NCBI RefSeq assembly: GCF_030315975.1
Contig: NZ_JASXSZ010000002.1
Location: 558,001 to 622,000 of the forward strand
Length of the DNA: 64,000 nucleotides
Direction: 5' to 3'
Source of the DNA: Microbacterium candidum
GTDB taxonomy: Bacteria > Actinomycetota > Actinomycetes > Actinomycetales > Microbacteriaceae
In this document: positions 26,464-38,537 of the stretch, one piece after another
Position numbering within the stretch: the first letter of the stretch is position 1
How the letters are laid out: every line of letters starts with the position of its first letter
Program-made: the position numbers and the translations under genes
The notes under the pieces: model-generated
Seen by the model: only the letters and a program-made list of their open reading frames with translations
Database searches by the model: none
Told to the model about the DNA's origin: nothing

Positions 26464-26631
26464 ATGACGCACGACGACGTTCGCGAAGCCGCATCCTCGA
26501 CGCGTTCCTCGGTCTGGCAGTCCATCGCCATCGACCCCGACATCCACATCCCGGCGCGCCGCACGCGCGCCACGGACGGCGGTCGCACCCGCGCCTTCTC
26601 ATGGCGCAACTGGTTCGCGCACGGCGCCTGA
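26464..26631 (+). CDS. Small protein of 55 residues in the xdh leader, function unknown
   Basis: The frame starts at an ATG eight bases after GAGGAAG and encodes a soluble, basic, Trp-containing peptide (MTHDDVREAASSTRSSVWQS...FSWRNWFAHGA). There are no membrane segments and no recognised domain. It lies between the operator pair and the structured leader of xdhA, so it would be the first cistron of the xanthine dehydrogenase transcript. In-frame ATGs at 26446 and 26449 are less well placed. It could be a small regulator, a leader peptide, or not translated. Confidence 0.5.
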   Translation: MTHDDVREAASSTRSSVWQSIAIDPDIHIPARRTRATDGGRTRAFSWRNWFAHGA

Positions 26632-26698
26632 GCCGCGCCCGACGGAATCACCGAGATTCCGGGACCTCGGGCGCAGCCCGCGCGCGGCGTAGACTCGC

Positions 26699-26735
26699 CG
26701 CATCCGCGGGCGCCCACCGGCACCGGCCGGATGCG
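26699..26735 (+). other. Hairpin in the xdhA leader
   Basis: CGCATCCG (26699-26706) pairs with CGGATGCG (26728-26735), an 8-bp stem with a 21-base GC-rich loop. It is the upstream part of a 195-base untranslated stretch between the small gene and xdhA that otherwise has no coding character. Confidence 0.5.
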
Positions 26736-26755
26736 AGCGCATAGCGGCGCGAGGA

Positions 26756-26822
26756 CTCGGGATCTCCCCCGAGGCACGTAGGAATCGTGCCGTGACGGCG
26801 AAGGACGCCGACTGAGGAGATC
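26756..26822 (+). promoter_or_regulatory. Riboswitch-like structured leader over the xdhA ribosome site
   Basis: GATCTCC (26761-26767) can pair with GGAGATC (26816-26822), which overlaps the xdhA Shine-Dalgarno region. Inside this stem lie two perfect hairpins: GGCACG/CGTGCC (26773-26778 and 26786-26791, loop of 7) and CGGCG/CGCCG (26796-26800 and 26806-26810, loop of 5). An alternative hairpin CTCGGG/CCCGAG (26756-26761 and 26768-26773) excludes the first stem and would free the ribosome site. Two exclusive states over a start site are typical of riboswitches. Molybdenum cofactor or a purine are reasonable ligands, but the class is not identified. Confidence 0.45.
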
Positions 26823-26826
26823 GAGA

Positions 26827-30674
<3,848 letters not shown>

Positions 30675-30679
30675 GCATC

Positions 30680-31498
30680 ATGGACTGGCTGGATGCCCTG
30701 CGGGCGCTGCGCGATGCGCGCACGCCCGCGGTCATCGTCACGCTGGCCATGGTGCGCGGCCACGCGCCGCGCAACGGCGGCGCCAAGATGGTCGTCTCGC
30801 CGGGAGCGATGTTCGGCACGATCGGCGGCGGGAACCTCGAGGCGACCGCCGCCGATCGCGCGCGCGCGATGCTCGCGGCGGGAACCGCGGAGCCCGAGCT
30901 GCTGACGCTGAAGCTCAGCGACAAAGCGACGACGGAGTACGGCGTGCAGTGCTGCGGAGGAGAGGTCACCATCATGCTCGAGCCCGTCCGCGTCGTGCCG
31001 ACCGTGGCGATCTTCGGCCTCGGTCACGTCGGCTTGGAGCTCGCCCGCATCCTCGCCCGCCACGAGCTCGACCTGCATCTGGTCGACTCCCGCGCGGAGA
31101 TGGTGGATGCGGCGCGCCTGGCGCCCGCCGTCGGCGATGCCGTCGCCCGGGTCGAGGTGCATCACGCGCCCGTGCCCGAGTCGGTGCTCGCGAAGATCCC
31201 CACCGGCGCGCACGTGCTCGTCATGACGCACGACCACGTGGAGGACCTCGCGATCGTCGACCAGTCGCTCCGCACGGAGGGCATCGGGTCGATCGGCCTC
31301 ATCGGGTCGGCGTCGAAGTGGGCGCGCTTCCGCGCGAAGCTCACCGAGGCCGGCCACACGCCTGCCGAGCTCGAGCGCGTCACGACGCCGATCGGCATCC
31401 CGGAGGTCGCCGGGAAGCAGCCCGCGGTCATCGCCGTGAGCGTCGCGGCGCGCCTTCTGCAGTTGATCGAGGAGGCGGCCCCGGTCCCTTCCTCGTGA
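30680..31498 (+). CDS. xdhC: XdhC-family molybdenum cofactor insertion protein
   Basis: This 272-residue protein has an N-terminal XdhC/CoxI domain (MVRGHAPRNGGAKMVVSPGAMFGTIGGGNLE, with the conserved QCCGGEVTIMLEP). The C-terminal Rossmann domain has IFGLGHVGLELARIL and LIGSASKWARFRAKL. Such proteins bind Mo cofactor, promote its sulfuration and insert it into the large subunit. The start is 6 bases after xdhB. A strong terminator follows at 31513. Confidence 0.93.
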   Translation: MDWLDALRALRDARTPAVIVTLAMVRGHAPRNGGAKMVVSPGAMFGTIGGGNLEATAADRARAMLAAGTAEPELLTLKLSDKATTEYGVQCCGGEVTIMLEPVRVVPTVAIFGLGHVGLELARILARHELDLHLVDSRAEMVDAARLAPAVGDAVARVEVHHAPVPESVLAKIPTGAHVLVMTHDHVEDLAIVDQSLRTEGIGSIGLIGSASKWARFRAKLTEAGHTPAELERVTTPIGIPEVAGKQPAVIAVSVAARLLQLIEEAAPVPSS

Positions 31499-31512
31499 CC
31501 ATTCGCGGATAA

Positions 31513-31544
31513 GGCGGTCGAATTGCGATTCGACCGCCTTTTTT
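31513..31544 (+). terminator. Intrinsic terminator after xdhC
   Basis: A perfect 11-bp stem (GGCGGTCGAAT at 31513-31523 with 31528-31538) with a TGCG tetraloop is followed by six T residues (31539-31544). This is a classic Rho-independent terminator closing the xdhABC operon. Confidence 0.93.
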
Positions 31545-31607
31545 GTGTGCCTGAAATTCGCCATCGCGCAATAGGCGCATGACTTCGCTCGGACATTTGC
31601 CCTTCAC

Positions 31608-31708
31608 GGGTCGTTGAGCGAGGGAGGAACGACCGAGACGAAACGCAGCGAGTTGCATTCGGACATGAGGTCACTGCGTTTCGTCTCGCTTCGCTCGCTC
31701 AACGACCC
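31608..31708. repeat. Long nested inverted repeat with GGTCGTTGAGCGAG arms
   Basis: The outer arms (GGGTCGTTGAGCGAG at 31608-31622 against 31694-31708) are 15 bases and perfect. The inner arms (GAGACGAAACGCAG at 31635-31648 against 31674-31687) are 14 bases and perfect. The left half (31609-31646) recurs at 42312-42349 and, four bases shorter, at 42219-42252. It lies in the gap between the convergent xdhC and permease genes. No coding capacity is seen. Confidence 0.88.
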
Positions 31709-31734
31709 ACATCCTGAACTGCGGAACGATAAGA

Positions 31735-31769
31735 ATCGCCCCGACTCCCACACGGGGAGCCGGGGCGAT
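31735..31769 (-). terminator. Terminator hairpin after the purine permease gene
   Basis: ATCGCCCCG (31735-31743) pairs with CGGGGCGAT (31761-31769), and inside it CTCCC pairs with GGGAG. On the minus strand the stem is followed by TCTTATCG. It lies 21 bases after the permease stop. Confidence 0.75.
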
Positions 31770-31789
31770 CCAGCGAAAGAGACAGCCGA

Positions 31790-33328
31790 TCAGTGCGGGA
31801 GCACCGCCTCAATGGGTCCGCGCAGGAAGTACAGCGCGAATCCGGCCGATACGACCCACATGAGCCAGTGCACCTTGCGGGCCCGGCCGGAGAACGCGTT
31901 CACCAGCGACCAGGAGATGAAGCCGACGCCGATGCCGTTGGCGATCGAGTAGGTCAGCGGCATGACGACGATCGTGAGGAAGACCGGCAGTGCGACGGCG
32001 AACTTGTCGAACTTGACCTCCTTGATCTGGGCCATCATCATCGCGCCGACGACCACGAGCGCGGCCGACCCGACCTCGATCGGCACGACGAGCGTCAGCG
32101 GCGTGAGGAACATCGACAGGAGGAACAGCACGCCCACGACGAGGGAGGCGAGCCCCGAACGAGCACCTTCGCCGATACCCGACGCGGAGTCGACGTAGAC
32201 CGTGTTCGACGAGGTCGAGGTCATGCCTCCCGCGACGGCGCCGAAGCCCTCGACGACGAACGCGGAGCGCAGGCGCGGGAACGTGCCGTCCTTGTAGGCG
32301 AGGCCCGCGTTCTTCGCGAGGCCCGTCATCGTGCCCATCGCGTCGAAGAAGTTCGAGAACACGAGGGTGAAGACGAGCATCGTCGCCGACAGCACGCCGA
32401 TCTGGCCGAACGCACCGAACAGATCGAACTGGCCGACCAGGCCGAAGTTCGGCATCGTCACCCACTGCGTCGGCAGCTGCGGGATCGTCATGTGCCAGCC
32501 GTTCGGGTCCTTGAACGACGGACCGAGGTGCAGGAACGACTGGGCGACGATCGCGACGATCGTCGTGATGACGATGCCGATCAGGATGCCGCCCGGCACC
32601 TTCCGCGCGACGAGCACGCCGATCAGGATCAGGCCCAGCACGAAGATGAGCGTCGGCACCGACGTCAGCGAGCCGCCCTCGCCGAGCTGGACCGGCGGTC
32701 CGCCCGGCGTGCGCGTCACGAAGCCGGAGTCGACGAACCCGATGAAGGCGATGAACAGGCCGATGCCGACCGTGATCGCGGCCTTCAGCGCCTGCGGCAC
32801 CGCCTTGAAGATCGCGGTCCGGATGCCGGTGGCACCGAAGATCACGATCAGGATGCCGTTGATCACGACGAGGCCCATCGCCTCCGGCCAGGTCACCTGC
32901 CCCACCACCGAGACGGCGAGGAAGGAGTTGATGCCGAGCCCGGCGGCGAGAGCGAACGGAAGGCGTGCGATGAGGCCGAAGAGGATCGTCATCACGCCGG
33001 CGGTGAGGCCGGTGGCGGCGGCGATCTCCGCGGGATTCAGCATGTTGCCCGCGATGTCCTTCGAGCCGCCGAGGATCAGCGGGTTCAGGATCACGATGTA
33101 GGCCATGGTGACGAAGGTCACGATGCCGCCGCGGAACTCGCGGCCGAGCGTCGAGCCTCGGCGGGTGATCTCGAAGAAGCGGTCGAAGCCGTTCTTTGGT
33201 GCGGCGTCGACCGTCGTCGTGGCGCCGGTGGGCAGCGGAGGAAGGTCGTCCTCCTGGCGGGAGAACAGCACCGCGGCGTCGTTCTCGGGGATTTCCGTGG
33301 ACGAGGTGTCCGGGTTCTGTGAAGACAT
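31790..33328 (-). CDS. AzgA-type NCS2 purine permease
   Basis: This 512-residue membrane transporter has 12-14 hydrophobic helices. Family segments are STLGREFRGGIVTFVTMAYIVILNP, GLGINSFLAVSVV, FDAMGTMTGLAKNAGL and SSNTVYVDSASGIGEGARSGL, which match the adenine/guanine/hypoxanthine group of NCS2 proteins. A cytosolic leader of ~60 residues, rich in Asp/Pro/Thr, precedes the first helix. It is co-transcribed with guanine deaminase (12-base gap), so guanine or hypoxanthine import is likely. Confidence 0.92.
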   Translation of the reverse strand: MSSQNPDTSSTEIPENDAAVLFSRQEDDLPPLPTGATTTVDAAPKNGFDRFFEITRRGSTLGREFRGGIVTFVTMAYIVILNPLILGGSKDIAGNMLNPAEIAAATGLTAGVMTILFGLIARLPFALAAGLGINSFLAVSVVGQVTWPEAMGLVVINGILIVIFGATGIRTAIFKAVPQALKAAITVGIGLFIAFIGFVDSGFVTRTPGGPPVQLGEGGSLTSVPTLIFVLGLILIGVLVARKVPGGILIGIVITTIVAIVAQSFLHLGPSFKDPNGWHMTIPQLPTQWVTMPNFGLVGQFDLFGAFGQIGVLSATMLVFTLVFSNFFDAMGTMTGLAKNAGLAYKDGTFPRLRSAFVVEGFGAVAGGMTSTSSNTVYVDSASGIGEGARSGLASLVVGVLFLLSMFLTPLTLVVPIEVGSAALVVVGAMMMAQIKEVKFDKFAVALPVFLTIVVMPLTYSIANGIGVGFISWSLVNAFSGRARKVHWLMWVVSAGFALYFLRGPIEAVLPH

Positions 33329-33340
33329 CGTCGGCTCCGG

Positions 33341-33859
33341 TCAGTACTCGATGCGGGTGGAGTTCTCGCTCCAGGCGGTGAAGGGCGCGACGCGCTCCTC
33401 GGCCGGGAGAGGGATGTCCGAGACGGGCATCATCGACCGGTCTCCGCCTTCGAAGTAGCGGTAGAACGCCGCGTCATCGAAGCCGGCATCCGCTGCGTCG
33501 TCGCGATCGGCCGCGAAGTACACGCGGTCGAGGCGCGCCCACAGCGAGGTGGCCAGGCACATCGGGCACGGCTCGCAGCTCGTGTAGAGCGTCGCGCCGG
33601 ACAGATCGAATGTGCCGAGCCCCTGACAGGCGTTGCGGATGGCGGTGACCTCGGCATGCGCCGAGGGATCGAGGTTCGCCGTGACGCGGTTGACGCCCTC
33701 GAAGACGCGGCCGTCCGCCGAGACGACGATCGCGCCGAAGGGCCCGCCCGCATTGCGGACGTTGTCGACGGCTATCTGGACGGCTCTGGCGAGGTATTCG
33801 GCAGGGCCGGGTTGCGGTGCGGATTCAGGCACGGCGGAGCTGCTCATGACGTGATTCAT
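33341..33859 (-). CDS. guaD: Guanine deaminase (cytidine-deaminase fold)
   Basis: In this 172-residue protein the zinc site is His68-Ala-Glu70 (SAHAEVTAIRNAC), with Cys98 and Cys101 (SCEPCPMC). Segments GGPFGAIVVSADG and C-terminal FYRYFEGGDRSMMPV resemble the Bacillus GuaD group, which deaminates guanine to xanthine. The neighbouring purine permease and the xanthine dehydrogenase operon support guanine over other nucleobases. Met5 is an alternative start. It diverges from the molybdate operon across a 246-base gap. Confidence 0.88.
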   Translation of the reverse strand: MNHVMSSSAVPESAPQPGPAEYLARAVQIAVDNVRNAGGPFGAIVVSADGRVFEGVNRVTANLDPSAHAEVTAIRNACQGLGTFDLSGATLYTSCEPCPMCLATSLWARLDRVYFAADRDDAADAGFDDAAFYRYFEGGDRSMMPVSDIPLPAEERVAPFTAWSENSTRIEY

Positions 33860-34026
33860 GACGAAAAGCTTCCTTGCTGTCGTCGCAGTGATACGGCTTA
33901 TCGGGTCGGACCCGGATCGGGTCGTTCCACGAGATATACGTCGAACCGCTAGGGATGTGCTTCTTCACCGGGCATCGAGTGTGGATGCGGCGGCGTGACG
34001 AGCATAACAACGAACCGTGCTTTCGT

Positions 34027-34062
34027 CTAGAGAATTCGGAATGCGACTTCCGCATTGCGGTA
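34027..34062. promoter_or_regulatory. Operator-like sites in the guaD/mod divergent promoter
   Basis: TTCCGCATTGCGGTA (34048-34062) matches TTCCG-N5-CGGAA at nine of ten positions. Starting 21 bases upstream, a weak site ends in a perfect CGGAA half (34037-34041). AATGCG (34040-34045) and CGCATT (34051-34056) form a further inverted pair, and GCATTCCGCAT follows at 34073. The sites precede the TOBE-regulator gene by ~45 bases. The rest of the 33860-34105 gap shows no gene. Confidence 0.5.
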
Positions 34063-34105
34063 TCCGTGTTTTGCATTCCGCATCTGCTGATCTACAGTCG
34101 CATCC

Positions 34106-34516
34106 ATGACGCATTTTCGGATCGCAGAGGCCGCCGGCCTGCTCGGAGTCAGCGACGACACTGTCCGCCGCTGGATCCGCGACCGGGTCCTGACCGTCTC
34201 GAAGGACGACTCCGGCAAGCAGGTCGTCGACGGCTCCGAGCTCGCCGCGCACGCGCAGTGGCTCGCCCACGCGGCGACGGATGACGGTGACGGACGCTCC
34301 AGCGCCCGCAACCGCTTCGTCGGCCTCGTGACGAAGGTCGAGATCGAGGGGCTCATGGCGCAGGTCGAGCTCCAGTGCGGTCCGTTCCGCGTCGTATCGC
34401 TCATGTCGTCTGAGGCAGCCCGCGAGCTCCGGCTCCAGGTCGGCGACCGGGGCGTGGCCGTGGTCAAGGCGACCACGGTGATCATCGAGACCCACAGCAA
34501 GGAGACCCATCCGTGA
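34106..34516 (+). CDS. Molybdate-responsive regulator: MerR/excisionase-type HTH plus TOBE (Mop) domain
   Basis: In this 136-residue protein, residues 1-55 are a small helix-turn-helix (FRIAEAAGLLGVSDDTVRRWIR). Residues ~68-130 are a Mop/TOBE domain (RNRFVGLVTKVEIEGLMAQVEL, VTVVKATTVIIET-like end), which binds molybdate or tungstate in the family. It is coupled to modA (GTGA overlap). It is likely to sense Mo and tune the modABC operon, as ModE does elsewhere with a different HTH. The DNA site is not known. Confidence 0.88.
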   Translation: MTHFRIAEAAGLLGVSDDTVRRWIRDRVLTVSKDDSGKQVVDGSELAAHAQWLAHAATDDGDGRSSARNRFVGLVTKVEIEGLMAQVELQCGPFRVVSLMSSEAARELRLQVGDRGVAVVKATTVIIETHSKETHP

Positions 34517-35304
34517 GAGCCCGCAACATCGGCGTGATCGCCGCCGTCGTCGCCGCGACCCTCGCCCTCGGCGGCTGCGCGAGCACCGCCGCGCCCGCCG
34601 CATCCCCGTCGAAGACCGCCGACGCCCTGTCCGGCGACCTCACCGTCTACGCCGCCGCATCCCTCTCCGGCGCGTTCGACGAGCTCGCCAAGGAGTTCGG
34701 CGCCGCGCACCCGGGCGTCACCGTGAAGCCGATCACCTACGACGGCTCGTCAACGCTGGCCACGCAGCTCATCGGGGGTGCGCCGGCCGACGTCTTCGCG
34801 TCCGCCGATCAGAAGAACATGGCCAAGATCACCGACGCGAAGCTCGCCGGGACACCGACGAACTTCGCGACGAACGTCATGGAGATCGCGACCGCGCCCG
34901 GGAACCCGAAGGGGTTCACCGATCTCGCGTCGCTGACCAAGCCCGGTGCGACGGTGGTCGTCTGCGCGCCGGCCGTGCCCTGCGGCAGCGCCGCACAGAC
35001 GCTCCTGAAGAACGCCGGCGTGACGCTCACCCCCGCGAGCGAGGAGCAGAACGTCACCGCGGTGCTCGCGAAGGTGAAGAGCGGCGACGCCGACGCCGGG
35101 CTGGTCTACGTCACCGACGTGAAGGCGGCGGGCTCGGCGGTGACCGGTGTCCCGATCGCGGGGGCGGATGCGGCCACCAACGTCTACCCGATCTCGGCGC
35201 TGACGAACGCTCCGAACCCGAAGGCGGCGGCCGCGTTCGTCGCGTTCGTCGCCGGACCGGAGGGCCAGGCCGTCCTCAAGAAGTTCGGTTTCGGAGCCCC
35301 GTGA
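34513..35304 (+). CDS. modA: Molybdate-binding lipoprotein
   Basis: This 263-residue solute-binding protein has an N-terminal signal and lipobox (LALGGCAS, Cys at ~24) for membrane anchoring. The ModA segments are all present: LTVYAAASLSGAFDELAKEF with an oxyanion-contacting Ser, ITYDGSSTLATQLIGGAPADVFASAD, and the C-terminal DAGLVYVTDVKAAG with the conserved Tyr/Asp. It starts at a GTG overlapping the regulator stop. It captures molybdate for ModBC. Confidence 0.95.
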   Translation: MRARNIGVIAAVVAATLALGGCASTAAPAASPSKTADALSGDLTVYAAASLSGAFDELAKEFGAAHPGVTVKPITYDGSSTLATQLIGGAPADVFASADQKNMAKITDAKLAGTPTNFATNVMEIATAPGNPKGFTDLASLTKPGATVVVCAPAVPCGSAAQTLLKNAGVTLTPASEEQNVTAVLAKVKSGDADAGLVYVTDVKAAGSAVTGVPIAGADAATNVYPISALTNAPNPKAAAAFVAFVAGPEGQAVLKKFGFGAP

Positions 35305-36134
35305 CGCAAACCCTGACGGATGCCCCCACCCGCGCGGTGGGGGCATCCGCGCGCCTGCCGGTCTGGCTCATCGTCCCGGCCGTCCTCGGCGCGGCGCTCC
35401 TGATCCTCCCGTTCGTCGCCCTGCTCACGCACCTCGACTGGAGAGCTGTTCCCGCGGCGATCACGTCCGAGGCCGCGCTGCAGGCGCTCGGGCTCTCACT
35501 GTCCACCGCCGCGATCGCCACCGTCGCGTGCCTCGTCGTCGGAGTGCCGCTCGCGATCGTCATCGCCCGCTCGCCGCGCTGGCTCGCCGCCATCCTGCGC
35601 ACCTTCACGACCCTGCCGCTCGTCCTGCCGCCGCTCGTCGGCGGCATCGCGCTGCTCGCGCTCCTCGGCCGGCAGAGCGTCCTCGGCGACCTCCTCGCGC
35701 AGGTCGGCATCCGCATCCCGTTCACGACACCCGCGGTCGTCATCGCGCAGGCGTTCGTCGCCCTGCCGTTCCTCGTCATCTCCATCGAGGGGTCGCTGCG
35801 CACGAGCGGGACCGCGCACGAGGCCGTCGCCGCCTCCCTCGGCGCCGGTCCCTTCACCGTCTTCCGCCGCGTGACCCTCCCGCTGGTGGCTCCCGGACTC
35901 GTCGCGGGCACAGTCCTGTGCTTCGCCCGCGCGCTCGGCGAGTTCGGCGCGACCGCCCTGTTCGCCGGCAACGCCGCGGGCGTCACCCGGACGATGCCGC
36001 TCGCGATCTACACCGCCTTCAACGGCGCCGGCGTCGACGAAGACACCGCGATCGCGCTGTCCCTCCTGCTGATCCTGGTGGCCATCGCCGTGCTCGTCCT
36101 CATGCGCGGCTGGCGAGCGGATGCCGTCCGATGA
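35301..36134 (+). CDS. modB: Molybdate ABC transporter permease
   Basis: This 277-residue inner-membrane protein has six helices and the EAA coupling loop (HEAVAASLGAGPFTVFRRVTLPL). It begins with a Thr/Ala-rich cytosolic tail at a GTG overlapping the modA stop. The segment TLPLVLPPLVGGIALLALLG is typical of ModB. Its stop overlaps the modC start. It forms the channel for molybdate. Confidence 0.95.
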   Translation: MTQTLTDAPTRAVGASARLPVWLIVPAVLGAALLILPFVALLTHLDWRAVPAAITSEAALQALGLSLSTAAIATVACLVVGVPLAIVIARSPRWLAAILRTFTTLPLVLPPLVGGIALLALLGRQSVLGDLLAQVGIRIPFTTPAVVIAQAFVALPFLVISIEGSLRTSGTAHEAVAASLGAGPFTVFRRVTLPLVAPGLVAGTVLCFARALGEFGATALFAGNAAGVTRTMPLAIYTAFNGAGVDEDTAIALSLLLILVAIAVLVLMRGWRADAVR

Positions 36135-37195
36135 CTCTTCGCGCTTCGTTCCGTGCACGCGTCGGCTCGTTCGCCGTCGAGGCCGACCTCGCCGCCGCCG
36201 AGGAATCCGTGCTCGCGATCCTCGGCCCGAATGGATCGGGCAAGTCGACGATGCTCGCGGCGCTCGCCGGGCACCTGCCGATCGAGTCCGGGGAGATCCG
36301 ACTCGGCAACCGGGTGCTCGACGGCGACGGCGTCCATGTCGTGCCCGCCAGGCGCCGGGTCGGGTTCCTCGGCCAGCGCCCCCTTCTCTTCCCGCATCTG
36401 TCCGCCCTGGAGAACGTGGCGTTCGGCCCGCGCGCGCAGGGGGTTGCGCGCGCCCGGGCGCGGGCGGATGCGGGGAGCTGGCTCGAGCGCGTCGGCCTCG
36501 GCGATCTCGCCGGGAGCCGGCCCGCCGCGCTGTCCGGCGGTCAGCAGCAGCGGGTCGCCCTCGCGCGTGCGCTCGCCGCACGCCCCGACGCGCTGCTCCT
36601 CGACGAGCCGTTCGCCGCGCTCGACGTCGAGACCGCGGCCCAGGCGCGGCGTCTCGTCGCCGAGGAGCGGGACGCGGCCGGCATCCCGATCGTCCTCGTG
36701 ACGCACGATCCGCTCGATGCCGTCGTCCTCGCGAAGCGCACCGCCGTCGTGCAGGACGGGCGCATCGCGCAGCAGGGGCCGACCGCCGACGTGCTCGGCC
36801 ATCCGGGCTCGGCGTTCGTCGCGGCCCTCGCCGGAGTGAACCTCGTGTCGGGGGCGGGCACCGGCCGCGGCACGGTGCGTGCCGACGGCATCGAGTGGAC
36901 GGGGGCCGGCGACGTGGTGCCGGCTCAGTTCGACGCGACCGTCGCGTTCGCGCCGGGGTCCGTGCGGCTGCGCTCCCTCGGCGACATCGCGCACGCGCCC
37001 AACACGTGGAACGGCACTGTGGCGACCCTGGAACCTCTGCCGGGAGGGATACGGCTGCGCACTATGCAGCATCCGGGCATCGCGATCGACGTGCCGTCGG
37101 CGGTGGCGGTCGCTGCGGGGGTGGCCCCCGGCATCCGCCTGCGCTTCACCGTGCATCCCGACGACGTCTCCGTTCAAGTTTCCGCATTGCGGTAG
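36131..37195 (+). CDS. modC: Molybdate ABC transporter ATPase
   Basis: This 354-residue ATPase has Walker [11 protein letters not shown]-loop [16 protein letters not shown], signature [15 protein letters not shown], Walker [14 protein letters not shown], and H-loop VTHDPLDA. The region beyond ~residue 285 is a TOBE domain ([18 protein letters not shown]), which can bind molybdate and inhibit transport. The ATG overlaps the modB stop. A TTCCG-N5-CGG site covers the last codons. It completes modABC, needed for the Mo enzyme xanthine dehydrogenase. Confidence 0.94.
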   Translation: MTLRASFRARVGSFAVEADLAAAEESVLAILGPNGSGKSTMLAALAGHLPIESGEIRLGNRVLDGDGVHVVPARRRVGFLGQRPLLFPHLSALENVAFGPRAQGVARARARADAGSWLERVGLGDLAGSRPAALSGGQQQRVALARALAARPDALLLDEPFAALDVETAAQARRLVAEERDAAGIPIVLVTHDPLDAVVLAKRTAVVQDGRIAQQGPTADVLGHPGSAFVAALAGVNLVSGAGTGRGTVRADGIEWTGAGDVVPAQFDATVAFAPGSVRLRSLGDIAHAPNTWNGTVATLEPLPGGIRLRTMQHPGIAIDVPSAVAVAAGVAPGIRLRFTVHPDDVSVQVSALR

Positions 37196-37215
37196 TATTT
37201 TTCCGATGTTGGGGT
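37180..37215 (+). promoter_or_regulatory. Tandem operator-like pair between modC and moaA
   Basis: TTCCGCATTGCGGTA (37180-37194, nine of ten positions of TTCCG-N5-CGGAA) overlaps the modC stop. TTCCGATGTTGGGGT (37201-37215, seven of ten, left half perfect) starts exactly 21 bp later. It is 108 bases before moaA. The 15-base site is identical to the one at 34048-34062 before the mod operon. The rest of the 127-base gap holds a GAGCTCGGGGACCG repeat word (near 37271). Confidence 0.55.
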
Positions 37216-37322
37216 TCTCGCGACTCCAGGAGGGGCCGCCCCTGAGCAGTTCGTCGGTGCGACCCTTCGGCGAGCTCGGGGACCGTAGACGGTGCTACCG
37301 TTCGAACCGTAGGGGGTTGGCC

Positions 37323-38417
37323 ATGACGATCACGCAGGTCGGTGCGCCGAGCGGTGCTCGGCGGCTGCCGTCGACGGGTGCGCCCGCCGGCCTGGTCGAC
37401 GCGTTCCGCCGGCCCCTGCGCGACCTGCGGATCTCGATCACCGACCGTTGCAACTTCCGCTGCGTGTACTGCATGCCGAAGACGGTGTTCGGCCGCGACT
37501 ACGCGTTCCTCGATCGCGACGAGCTGCTCACCTTCGAGGAGATCACGCGTATCGCGCGTGTGTCCGCGGCCCACGGCGTGCACAAGATCCGGCTGACCGG
37601 CGGCGAGCCGCTGCTGCGCCGCGGCATCGAGGAGCTCATCGGGATGCTGGCGGAGCTGCGCACCCCGGAGGGGGCGCCGCTCGAGATCGCGCTGACGACG
37701 AACGGCGCGGCGCTCGGCGTGAAGGCGGCGGCCCTCAAGGCGGCGGGGCTGACGCGCGTCACCGTCTCGCTCGACTCCCTCGACGATGAGCTCTTCCAGC
37801 GCATGAACGACGTGCGGTTCCCCGTCTCCCGCGTGCTCGCGGGCATCGACGCGGCGCACGAGGCCGGGCTCGCCCCCATCCGTCTCAACATGGTCGTCAA
37901 GCGAGGTCTCAACGACCAGGAGATCCTCGACATGGCGCGCCATTTCAAGGGCACTCCCTACACGCTGCGCTTCATCGAGTACATGGATGTGGGCAACACC
38001 AACGGCTGGTCGCTCGACGAGGTCGTGCCCTCCGCGGAGGTCGTCTCCCGCATCCACGAGGTCTTCCCGCTCGAGCCGGTCGGCGCCGTCGTGCCCGGGG
38101 AGACCGCGCAGCGCTGGCGCTACGTCGACGGCGGGGGCGAGATCGGCGTCATCTCGAGTGTCACGAACGCATTCTGCGGTACGTGCAACCGCGCCCGCAT
38201 CTCGACGGAGGGCAAGCTCTTCACGTGCCTCTTCGCCTCCGATGGGCACGACCTACGGGCGCTCCTGCGCGGCGGGGCGACGGATGACGAGCTGTCCGCG
38301 GCGATGGCGGCGATCTGGGGCGCGCGCGACGACCGCTACTCCGAGGAGCGCGCGAGCCTCACTCCGGAGCTCCGGGCGAGCCGCAAGCACGTCGAGATGT
38401 CGTACATCGGCGGCTGA
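37323..38417 (+). CDS. moaA: GTP 3',8-cyclase
   Basis: This 364-residue radical-SAM enzyme makes the first Mo-cofactor intermediate. Its N-terminal cluster motif is [12 protein letters not shown] (CxxxCxxC). A second C-terminal cluster motif is [17 protein letters not shown]. The protein ends in Gly-Gly (SYIGG), which is needed for activity in the family. The segment [19 protein letters not shown] binds SAM. A leader of ~40 residues precedes the core. The start at 37323 follows AGGGGGTTGGCC. It is the last gene of the forward Mo block before a convergent repeat element. Confidence 0.95.
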   Translation: MTITQVGAPSGARRLPSTGAPAGLVDAFRRPLRDLRISITDRCNFRCVYCMPKTVFGRDYAFLDRDELLTFEEITRIARVSAAHGVHKIRLTGGEPLLRRGIEELIGMLAELRTPEGAPLEIALTTNGAALGVKAAALKAAGLTRVTVSLDSLDDELFQRMNDVRFPVSRVLAGIDAAHEAGLAPIRLNMVVKRGLNDQEILDMARHFKGTPYTLRFIEYMDVGNTNGWSLDEVVPSAEVVSRIHEVFPLEPVGAVVPGETAQRWRYVDGGGEIGVISSVTNAFCGTCNRARISTEGKLFTCLFASDGHDLRALLRGGATDDELSAAMAAIWGARDDRYSEERASLTPELRASRKHVEMSYIGG

Positions 38418-38449
38418 CCCGCATCCTTCGTGCCCTGCCTCACGTCATA

Positions 38450-38532
38450 CGGATGGCGAGAGATTGTACGGATGGCGAGAGATTCGGGCTGATTCCGGCC
38501 GCCAAGCGTGAATCCTCTTGCCACTCGTGCGG
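38450..38532. repeat. 83-bp dispersed element, copy 3
   Basis: Two perfect direct arms CGGATGGCGAG (38450 and 38469, 19 bases apart) are followed by degraded inverted arms (CGCCAAGCG and CTTGCCACTCG). Length and arm positions match copies at 10999 and 26287. It lies between the convergent moaA and moaE genes and may serve as a shared transcript end. Confidence 0.85.
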
Positions 38533-38537
38533 ACGGG

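Noticed and set aside
26632..26826. Cobalamin riboswitch in the xdhA leader.
   Set aside because: The GCCACTG B12-box word and the other conserved boxes are absent and the enzyme does not use cobalamin.
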